Positions 1 through 4,751 of a stretch of 5,028 nucleotides of DNA are shown in pieces (the first letter of the stretch is position 1; each line of letters opens with the position of its first letter). This DNA comes from Firmicutes bacterium UBA4881 (GTDB lineage Bacteria > Bacillota > DTU065): assembly GCA_002399235.1 (NCBI GenBank), contig DHDH01000050.1:31508-36535 (forward strand). Reading direction: 5' to 3'. A program made the position numbers and the translations under genes. The notes beneath the pieces are model-generated. The model was not told the DNA's origin and did no database searches. It saw only the letters and a program-made list of their open reading frames with translations.

Positions 1-240
1 CAAGATGGGGAAAAATATATTAAGAGGTTAAGCAATTTTGGTTTAGCTGGTGTAAAATTTGTCGAAGCGATAGAGAACAGTGTGTTTCAAGATGGATCTT
101 TAGCGGAGCAACTGTTATATGACGGTAGAAAGGCTTTAGCAGGTGATAGCAAATTGAATTCAGTTGAACCAAGCAGTACTGCTGATTTGGTTCGAGCTTT
201 AAATCACTTAAATAAACAAGCCCAAGAACTGAGTAAGTAA
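1..240 (+). CDS. 3' end of an unrecognised protein gene (partial)
   Basis: Frame 1 is open from the window edge for 79 codons and ends in two tandem TAA codons (238-243). The start lies outside the window. The visible C-terminus is soluble, charged and probably mostly helical, with no membrane segment and no Cys. I do not recognise the family. The stretch AEQLLYDGRKALAGDS (about residues 35-50 of the visible part), followed by a final helix ending NKQAQELSK, faintly recalls the alpha-helical lid of Hsp70 proteins (AE-LIY---K-L). That resemblance is too weak to name it. The last codons form part of a long perfect inverted repeat, so the gene ends directly in its likely terminator. It is transcribed in the same direction as everything downstream, but the hairpin and a 146-nt gap suggest a separate transcription unit. 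Confidence 0.72.
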   Translation, partial: QDGEKYIKRLSNFGLAGVKFVEAIENSVFQDGSLAEQLLYDGRKALAGDSKLNSVEPSSTADLVRALNHLNKQAQELSK

Positions 241-278
241 TAAATGGCGAAGCTTTGCTTCGCCATTTATTACTTACT
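232..278 (+). terminator. Perfect 22-bp inverted repeat with 3-nt loop, probable terminator
   Basis: The arms are 232-253 and 257-278, are exactly complementary over 22 bp, and enclose a TTT loop. The GC-richest part is the inner ATGGCGAAGC / GCTTCGCCAT. The left arm includes the last two sense codons and the stop of the upstream gene. There is no uninterrupted T-run after the stem. The outer half of the right arm (TTTATTACTTACT) is U-rich and could serve as the weak hybrid after the inner 10-bp hairpin. The symmetry means it could act on both strands. A role in protecting the mRNA 3' end is an alternative. Confidence 0.7.
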
Positions 279-318
279 AATTTAAAACCGATGCTTTTTA
301 TCTACATGAAGATTAAAT

Positions 319-347
319 TTGTTTTTGTTAAATAAAGAAGATATAAA
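319..347 (+). promoter_or_regulatory. Candidate sigma-A promoter for the three-gene unit
   Basis: TTGTTT at 319-324 and TATAAA at 342-347 are separated by 17 nt. The -10 matches the consensus at five of six positions and the -35 at only three (TTG). It lies about 40 nt upstream of the first ATG, in the only gap before the operon. Transcription would start near 354. In AT-rich DNA such matches arise by chance, so this is a moderate call. Confidence 0.4.
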
Positions 348-348
348 A

Positions 349-376
349 CCCTAGCCTGAATAGAATTAAGGCAGGG
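349..376 (+). promoter_or_regulatory. Possible hairpin covering the ribosome binding site of the next gene
   Basis: CCCT-A-GCCT (349-357, A bulged) can pair with AGGCAGGG (369-376) across an 11-nt loop. The right arm contains most of the Shine-Dalgarno AGGGGTG (373-379) that serves the ATG at 387, so the fold would hide it. If transcription starts near 354, as the predicted -10 implies, half of the left arm would be missing. The structure would then matter only for longer transcripts, or as a DNA-level operator. Confidence 0.3.
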
Positions 377-386
377 GTGAATTTAT

Positions 387-1445
387 ATGAGTAGATTAAT
401 TAGATTTTTGACTGCATTAGGATTACTATTAATAGCTTACTTTACAACGGGGATAAATACTGATATTTCCGTTTCCTTGTGGCTCGCAACAGCTTTATTG
501 TTAGCAGTTACTGTTTTTTTACAAGACTCCTGGCAGATGATTGCGATTCCTTTAGTACTACCCTTACTTATTGCTGTATATCATATTAATAATCGTGAAC
601 TACTCTGTCAGATAGTCTTAAGTCTTTTGGCTGCTTTAAACGGTAATTTGGCCTCTTTAGTATGTTGGGGTTTAGCTGCATTATTGTTCACTTTCGAAGG
701 AATAACTCAAGGCTGGCAGTTGATAACGTTACCTTATCTGTGCCTAGGGATATTTTTAGCTGGCTATAAAGGTAATGAAAAAGATTTGGTTTCTAGGCCT
801 AATGTACAAGAGGCTTTAGTTAACTACAATTATGATGAACACCAACAATTAAAAAGAGAAGTTGCTCGTTTAAAGACTACTTTGAGTGAACAAAGATCGT
901 TAAACAAAGAAATTAACGAAGAAGACTTAGCAAAAATTGGTCATGATGTTGGTGAAGTTACAGCTAAACTATCGCTTTTACTTTTTGAAATGAAGGCTTT
1001 CCTAACAACTGAGCAACTTAAGAATATACCCGCAACAATTGGCCTGGAGGAGCAACTTAATTTACTAAGGCGAATTATTCCCAAACATTGGCCACAGTCA
1101 TTTTTTACAAAACAGCTTAGCGAAATTTTGGCTGAAACTGCTCTGGAGAAGCGAGCTTTATTGAAATTACGACTAAATAGAATTGAACTAACTGCTGGGG
1201 AGAAGTTTGTCATAAGTGAAATGACTAAGGCTTTATTAGAAGAAAATAGTGAAACAGAAGTGTCTCTTGAAGAAGGCGAAGATGGCTTATTCTACACCTT
1301 AAGGCCAGTAAAGCGTCAAGAAGCTGACTCTAGGTTGTACAAATTAGTCAAAAGCATAGGAGGTTCTTTGTTGTTTGGAGAAGAAGAAGCTTTTTTGATA
1401 TGGAGGACAGAACAAGATGAACATGTTGTTAATAGCACCCCATAA
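387..1445 (+). CDS. Membrane protein with a degenerate sensor histidine kinase-like cytoplasmic part
   Basis: The 352-aa protein starts at ATG 387 behind AGGGGTG with about 7 nt spacing. Residues 4-127 are strongly hydrophobic and give about five or six membrane segments, as in integral-membrane sensors. A charged, coiled-coil-like linker (about 150-178) follows. Residues 181-204 (AKIGHDVGEVTAKLSLLLFE) resemble the dimerisation/phospho-acceptor helix of NarX/LiaS-type (HisKA_3) kinases, with H186-D187 in place of the usual His-Asp/Glu. Residues 270-340 follow the order of an HATPase_c domain: an EMTKALLE helix at the N-box position and a final IGGSLLFGEEEAFLIWR. However, the N-box Asn is absent (K281/A282), and no D-x-G-x-G ATP-lid motif is visible. 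It is probably a pseudokinase or a very divergent kinase. The 3' end overlaps a receiver-like gene by 29 nt, which fits a sensor-regulator pair. The signal is unknown. An unrelated membrane protein is the main alternative. Confidence 0.8.
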   Translation: MSRLIRFLTALGLLLIAYFTTGINTDISVSLWLATALLLAVTVFLQDSWQMIAIPLVLPLLIAVYHINNRELLCQIVLSLLAALNGNLASLVCWGLAALLFTFEGITQGWQLITLPYLCLGIFLAGYKGNEKDLVSRPNVQEALVNYNYDEHQQLKREVARLKTTLSEQRSLNKEINEEDLAKIGHDVGEVTAKLSLLLFEMKAFLTTEQLKNIPATIGLEEQLNLLRRIIPKHWPQSFFTKQLSEILAETALEKRALLKLRLNRIELTAGEKFVISEMTKALLEENSETEVSLEEGEDGLFYTLRPVKRQEADSRLYKLVKSIGGSLLFGEEEAFLIWRTEQDEHVVNSTP

Positions 1446-1773
1446 ACGTTCAATCTCGTTAAAACGTTTTTTTCGCGAAGAATGTCTATATAATGTAACA
1501 ACAGTAGGTAGTTGGGATGCTGCTAAAAAGTACTTAGGAAGAGAAGAAGAAATTATAGTCTTTACACCAGAAGTAGCAAGCGATATTTATAGGGAGTTTA
1601 TTTTGTTAAAAAGTATTAGTAAAGCTAAGCTCTTTTATATTACTGACTTTGGTAAGGAAAATGTATTGTGGCAATTGCTTTTGTCTGGAATTGATGGATA
1701 TGCCTACCAAGAGCCAAGACAGATCGATCAGGCTATTATAAAATTACAAGCTGGAGAATTTGTGTTTAATTAA
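1417..1773 (+). CDS. Stand-alone response-regulator receiver-like protein lacking phosphorylation residues
   Basis: This 118-aa protein starts at ATG 1417, 10 nt after GGAGG (1402-1406). The ATG two codons later is 16 nt away and less likely. Its layout matches a NarL-type receiver domain: beta-1 LLIAPHKRS, helix, beta-2 YNVTTVGSWDAAKKYL, beta-3 EIIVFTPEVA, beta-4 KLFYITDF, then SGIDGYAYQEP and a final helix ending LQAGEFVFN, which parallels the usual GADGYLLKD...AAGE ending. The family's key residues are replaced: the acidic pair by A7-P8, the phospho-acceptor Asp by about T50 and the Lys by Q98. Only T76 matches. It stops where a NarL protein would continue into its linker and DNA-binding HTH, so it has no output domain. 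The 29-nt overlap with the kinase-like gene suggests translational coupling and a physical partnership. It is best read as a pseudo-receiver acting by protein contact; the assignment is by eye. Confidence 0.8.
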   Translation: MNMLLIAPHKRSISLKRFFREECLYNVTTVGSWDAAKKYLGREEEIIVFTPEVASDIYREFILLKSISKAKLFYITDFGKENVLWQLLLSGIDGYAYQEPRQIDQAIIKLQAGEFVFN

Positions 1774-1813
1774 TTAAGGTATGGGCTAAAATATTGATGT
1801 TGATGATTAATAA

Positions 1814-1833
1814 GAGGGAGGGTTGTAATTTTG
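1814..1833 (+). promoter_or_regulatory. Strong ribosome binding site fixing a TTG start
   Basis: GAGGGAGGG (1814-1822) lies 8 nt before TTG 1831. The frame is closed upstream by TGA at 1801 with no ATG or GTG in between, so TTG is the only sensible start that keeps the whole signal peptide. Confidence 0.75.
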
Positions 1834-2328
1834 AAAAAGATAGCGTTAATCTTTGCTACTGTCTTACTCTTGGTATTGGTAACGAATGCCGAAGGTTTAA
1901 GAATAGGTGGCGGGATAACTAAATTTTTTAATCAAGGTTTCGAGGGAATTAACTATGCCTATGGATTAACAACAAGTTATTCTTTAAATCCTAAGATGGG
2001 CTTTCGAGGTAATTGGTATATAGCCAGTGTAAATAGTTTAAATAATGGCCAAAACATTCGTGGCTCAGTGGGAATAATAACGATTGAAGGATGTGCCCAA
2101 TTACCACTATCAATTAATGCTCAGATGTTCGCTGGTCTTGGTTTAGGACGTAATTTTATAGCCGTAGATAAATTAACATTAAACAAGACTATGTTAAGTG
2201 TGAGTACAGGAATAGATTTGCAACTAGTTCCTAAGGTATGGTTAACACTAGGTGGTAACCTTCTTTATAATAGACACGAAAGTGTTTCCTACTACAGTAT
2301 TTTTACTAATTTAAGTTACGCTTTTTAA
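1831..2328 (+). CDS. Secreted outer-membrane beta-barrel-like protein
   Basis: The 165-aa product has a textbook signal peptide: KK at residues 2-3, a hydrophobic core at 4-17, and VTNA before a likely signal-peptidase I cut after A20. The mature part (about 145 aa) is a series of short alternating polar/hydrophobic strands rich in Gly, Ser, Asn and aromatics (for example GINYAYGLTTSYSL, INAQMFAGLGLGRNFI, MLSVSTGIDLQL, KVWLTLGGNLLYN, YSIFTNLSYAF). It ends in Phe, the typical C-terminal signal of BAM-assembled barrels. The size fits an eight-strand OmpA/OmpW-type barrel, but I cannot name a family or a ligand. It has one Cys (C88). It lies 57 nt after the pseudo-receiver gene on the same strand and just before a terminator, so it is probably co-transcribed with the sensor-like pair. 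A secreted non-barrel beta protein is the alternative. Confidence 0.78.
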   Translation: MKKIALIFATVLLLVLVTNAEGLRIGGGITKFFNQGFEGINYAYGLTTSYSLNPKMGFRGNWYIASVNSLNNGQNIRGSVGIITIEGCAQLPLSINAQMFAGLGLGRNFIAVDKLTLNKTMLSVSTGIDLQLVPKVWLTLGGNLLYNRHESVSYYSIFTNLSYAF

Positions 2329-2365
2329 CCTATTAAGATTTAGCACACTTTTTTCTAAAACTGAG

Positions 2366-2400
2366 AGAGATCTGTGTAAGTACAGGTCTCTTTTTTGTTT
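2366..2400 (+). terminator. Intrinsic terminator after the barrel gene
   Basis: GAGATCTGT (2367-2375) pairs with ACAGGTCTC (2382-2390), with one G-U pair and a 6-nt loop. A2366-T2391 extends the stem. The run TTTTTTGTTT follows at once. It lies 38 nt after the barrel stop codon and closes the first operon. Confidence 0.88.
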
Positions 2401-2478
2401 TAAAACCGTTAGAATAACTTATTGTTTCGGAAGAAGAAAAGAGATCCTTGCTAGAGTGAGAGATTTTATTTTACTTTC

Positions 2479-2510
2479 TTGACAAACTAGTGTCACTATT
2501 TAGCTATAAG
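2479..2510 (+). promoter_or_regulatory. Candidate promoter with a dyad in its spacer, for the GrpE/Hsp70 unit
   Basis: A perfect -35 TTGACA (2479-2484) is followed 20 nt later by TATAAG (2505-2510), five of six matches to a -10. The spacer is longer than the usual 17. It contains the 11-nt palindrome TAGTGTCACTA (2488-2498). TGACA (2480-2484) and TGTCA (2491-2495) also form an inverted repeat overlapping the -35. Either dyad could be an operator. No CIRCE element (HrcA) or CtsR box was seen, so this does not look like the standard heat-shock control of Gram-positive dnaK operons. Confidence 0.5.
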
Positions 2511-2667
2511 ATAAAGTTGATCCCCAAAAGGAATTTGTAATAACTCAAGAATAATAATGAATGGAATGGTTTTAGTAAATCTAGCAGGATAATATGAATA
2601 TTTCTCAAAGATATATAACAAATAGATTTGTGGGATACTTTAATACATATAGAAAGGAAGAGCAAGA
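2511..2667 (+). other. AT-rich untranslated leader upstream of the GrpE-like gene
   Basis: If the promoter at 2479-2510 is used, this forms a leader of about 150 nt. I find no riboswitch, strong hairpin or convincing leader peptide. An 11-codon ATG ORF at 2557 has no ribosome binding site. A weak GATAAT (2588-2593) could be a second -10, but it has no good -35. The stretch 2401-2478 before the promoter also shows nothing recognisable. Confidence 0.35.
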
Positions 2668-2670
2668 TTG
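2653..2670 (+). promoter_or_regulatory. Ribosome binding site fixing a TTG start
   Basis: AAAGGAAG (2653-2660) lies 7 nt before TTG 2668. The frame is closed by TAG at 2650, and the next in-frame ATG (2707) would remove 13 residues and has no Shine-Dalgarno at the right distance. TTG is therefore preferred. Confidence 0.65.
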
Positions 2671-3213
2671 GAAAAAGATCAAGCACAAGTTGATTTTGGT
2701 ACCTTTATGGAAAATGTTACCGTTAGACTCGATGCTTTAGAAGATCTTTTCCGGGAGAAGATTCTCTACGATGAGAACAAAGAAAGTTTACTTGATAAAC
2801 TATACCAAGATTTACAAGCAAATCGTTTAGATGTTGTAGAGAACAATTTTAGGTCGCTTTATAAAGAACTCTTCTTACTCCACGATAATTTACATCGAGA
2901 GATAGCTAAATTTTCAAACCCAGAGAACCAAACTGCTAAGGCCTCGCTAGAGTTTATTGCCAAGGAATTTCTGGAGATCCTAGCAAGACGAGATGTAGAG
3001 ATAATGCCTAGAGAAGAATATTTCTGCGATAGACAAAAACAAAAGGTTGTATGCACAGAAGCAACTAGTATCCTGGAAGAAGACGGAAAAGTAGTGGAAG
3101 TTTTACAAGATGGTTTTATACATAGGGAACGAGTACTGAGAGCGCAAAGCATTGTGATCAAAAAATATGAACCTCAGGAGGTCTTGGAAAATGGCTATAC
3201 CAGCAGGGATTGA
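2668..3213 (+). CDS. Divergent GrpE-family nucleotide exchange factor
   Basis: GrpE proteins dimerise through long helices and use a C-terminal beta-domain to open the Hsp70 nucleotide-binding domain and release ADP. This 181-aa protein (TTG start) shows that plan. Residues about 15-110 are helical and charged; LEFIAKEFLEILARRDVEIMPREE (94-117) matches the GrpE stretch that precedes the beta-domain. Residues 140-167 (GKVVEVLQDGFIHRERVLRAQSIVIKK) match the GrpE signature V-x-VLQ-GY-----RVLR-A-V-V. The usual FDP--HEAV motif is altered to FCDRQKQKVV (119-128). It carries two Cys, C120 and C129, near that motif. The N-terminus lacks the long acidic tail common in GrpE. It overlaps the Hsp70 gene by 23 nt, so the two are probably made in fixed ratio and work together. 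It is likely an accessory paralogue rather than the housekeeping grpE, so no symbol is given. Confidence 0.85.
   Translation: MEKDQAQVDFGTFMENVTVRLDALEDLFREKILYDENKESLLDKLYQDLQANRLDVVENNFRSLYKELFLLHDNLHREIAKFSNPENQTAKASLEFIAKEFLEILARRDVEIMPREEYFCDRQKQKVVCTEATSILEEDGKVVEVLQDGFIHRERVLRAQSIVIKKYEPQEVLENGYTSRD
3176..3193 (+). promoter_or_regulatory. Consensus ribosome binding site fixing the Hsp70 start
   Basis: AGGAGGT (3176-3182) lies 8 nt before ATG 3191, inside the end of the upstream gene. An in-frame ATG at 3167 would add eight residues, but it has no Shine-Dalgarno and would place the AGGAGGT inside the coding region. The Hsp70 family N-terminus (-GIDLGTT-) also fits the later start. Confidence 0.85.
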
Positions 3214-4720
3214 CTTGGGGACAACTTTTTCAGCGCTATCGATTGTAAATAGTTATGGGAAACCAGAGATAATAACTAACAGTGAAGGAGAAAGAATAAC
3301 ACCTTCAGTAGTTATGTTTACACCCGAAGGCTCTATTGTTGTTGGGGATGTCGCTAAAAACTCTGCTGTTGCAGAGCCAGACCGAGTTGTTGAGTTTATT
3401 AAAAGACAGATGGGGAACTCCTCATATTGCGTACCGATGGGGGAGAGAGATTATTCGCCAGTCGAAATATCAGCTTTAATACTTAAAAAACTTAAACAAG
3501 ATGCTGAACAACAGCTAGGCGAAGAGATCAATGATGTTGTTATTACTGTACCCGCCTACTTTAACGACGCTCAAAGGCAAGCAACATTAGATGCTGGAAA
3601 GATAGCAGGTTTTAATGTTTTAAAAATAATTAACGAACCTACAGCAGCTGCTTTAGCGTATGGTATGCAGGAAAAGACAGCAAAAAGGGTTCTCGTTTAT
3701 GATCTTGGCGGAGGTACATTTGATGTAACTCTCTTGGATATTAAACAAGGTGCTGTTGATGTTGTTGCTACAGATGGCGATCATATGCTAGGTGGGAAAG
3801 ATTTTGATGATAGACTTATGAATCACATTAATACTTTATTTAAAAAAGAATATGGTAAAAGTCTTTTAGAAGCTTTAGATATAGAGCAGGATCTACGCCA
3901 AAGAGCTGAAGCTGCCAAAAAAGCTTTATCAAGTAGAGGAAGCACTAAAGTATCAATAAGTGCATACGGTCATTCTTTTACTACAGAAATAACTCGTGAG
4001 CAGTTTGAAGAGATGGTAGAGGACCTTATGGCTCGAACCGAGATGCTCATTGAATCTGTATTAGAAGCTAGTAAAGTTAGTTATAAGGAAATAGACGAGA
4101 TTCTCTTAGTTGGTGGCTCAACCAGGATGCCAATGGTAATTAACTTGATTGAAAAAATAAGTGGCAAAACTCCAGTTCAAAAGATTAATCCTGATGAAGC
4201 TGTAGCTTTAGGTGCAGCTTTACAGTGTGGTATATTAATGGCTCAAAAAGGCCAAGGAACACTTCTGGAGACAGCAGCTGGTAGAGCTTTAGCTAAAACA
4301 ATAATTAATGATGTTACTTCTCACAGTTTTGGTGTCATGTCATATAACTTAATGACCAGTAAACATGAAAATAGTATTATGATTCCTAAAAATACACGCA
4401 TCCCTGTAGAAAAACAGGAGCGTTTCTATACGGTAAGTAGCGGACATTTAGTATCACTAGTTGTTTTACAGGGTGAAGATAAAGAAGTCGAGAACTGTTT
4501 AACAATAGGTGAAACCGAGCTTGATTTTGGTGTTGCAAGACCTCAAGGTTATCCAGTGGATATTACCTATAAGTATGACGAGAACATGATGATGCATGCA
4601 ACTATTGTAGATAAGGCAACAGGAAGAAGTGCCGAATTACACATTTTGCAGGAAGGACGTTTAACACAAAAGGAGGTTGGCCTTAAAGTCCTAGAGATGG
4701 AAGAGGTCGTTGTAGAGTGA
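3191..4720 (+). CDS. Hsp70 (DnaK) family chaperone without the C-terminal helical lid
   Basis: This 509-aa ATP-dependent chaperone has a full nucleotide-binding domain (1 to about 345): phosphate-1 GIDLGTTFSAL (6-16), catalytic-type K71 in EFIKRQMG, VPAYFNDAQRQAT (120-132), NEPTAAALAYG (148-158), DLGGGTFDVTLLDI (171-184), VGGSTRMPMV (307-316) and NPDEAVALGAA (333-343). Where DnaK has GDTHLGGEDFD, this protein has GDHMLGGKDFD (196-206), so the Thr used for autophosphorylation and hydrolysis (T199 in E. coli) is His198. The linker is about 14 residues longer than in DnaK, and VLLLD becomes TIIND (370-374). A substrate-binding beta-domain follows (about 375-485, with VVLQGE at 424-429). The protein then ends after one short helix, whereas DnaK is about 610-640 aa, so the lid and C-terminal tail are missing. 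The reading frame is clean, so this is a natural form, not a frameshift. It is probably an accessory Hsp70 paired with the overlapping GrpE-like gene. Confidence 0.95.
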   Translation: MAIPAGIDLGTTFSALSIVNSYGKPEIITNSEGERITPSVVMFTPEGSIVVGDVAKNSAVAEPDRVVEFIKRQMGNSSYCVPMGERDYSPVEISALILKKLKQDAEQQLGEEINDVVITVPAYFNDAQRQATLDAGKIAGFNVLKIINEPTAAALAYGMQEKTAKRVLVYDLGGGTFDVTLLDIKQGAVDVVATDGDHMLGGKDFDDRLMNHINTLFKKEYGKSLLEALDIEQDLRQRAEAAKKALSSRGSTKVSISAYGHSFTTEITREQFEEMVEDLMARTEMLIESVLEASKVSYKEIDEILLVGGSTRMPMVINLIEKISGKTPVQKINPDEAVALGAALQCGILMAQKGQGTLLETAAGRALAKTIINDVTSHSFGVMSYNLMTSKHENSIMIPKNTRIPVEKQERFYTVSSGHLVSLVVLQGEDKEVENCLTIGETELDFGVARPQGYPVDITYKYDENMMMHATIVDKATGRSAELHILQEGRLTQKEVGLKVLEMEEVVVE

Positions 4721-4736
4721 TCGACAATGTACGGAG

Positions 4737-4751
4737 AGGAGAATAGTTATG
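4737..4751 (+). promoter_or_regulatory. Ribosome binding site of the last, truncated gene
   Basis: AGGAG (4737-4741) lies 7 nt before ATG 4749, in the 28-nt gap after the Hsp70 stop. ATG 4727 and GTG 4717 lead to very short frames, so 4749 is the supported start. Confidence 0.7.

Noticed and set aside
941..1213. 90-codon minus-strand ORF inside the kinase-like gene
   Set aside because: It lies fully within a well-supported + gene, and its Ser/Cys-rich product looks like an antisense shadow.
2440..2480. Possible CIRCE heat-shock operator (a GAGTG fragment is present)
   Set aside because: The TTAGCACTC-N9-GAGTGCTAA pattern is not present on either strand; only a short chance match occurs.
2504..2686. 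60-codon minus-strand ORF in the leader region
   Set aside because: It is Leu/Ile-rich because the DNA is AT-rich and covers the candidate promoter and leader; nothing supports it as a gene.
2594..2740. 48-codon ORF on the + strand, starting in the leader and overlapping the GrpE-like gene in another frame
   Set aside because: It has only a poorly spaced AGGA before its ATG, lies mostly over leader or a real gene in another frame, and shows no recognisable protein pattern.
2859..3161. 100-codon minus-strand ORF inside the GrpE-like gene
   Set aside because: It is antisense to a gene with clear GrpE motifs and has low-complexity Ser-rich composition.
3167..3190. Earlier in-frame ATG adding eight residues to the Hsp70
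   Set aside because: It has no Shine-Dalgarno, and a consensus AGGAGGT sits at ideal distance from ATG 3191, where Hsp70 proteins normally begin.
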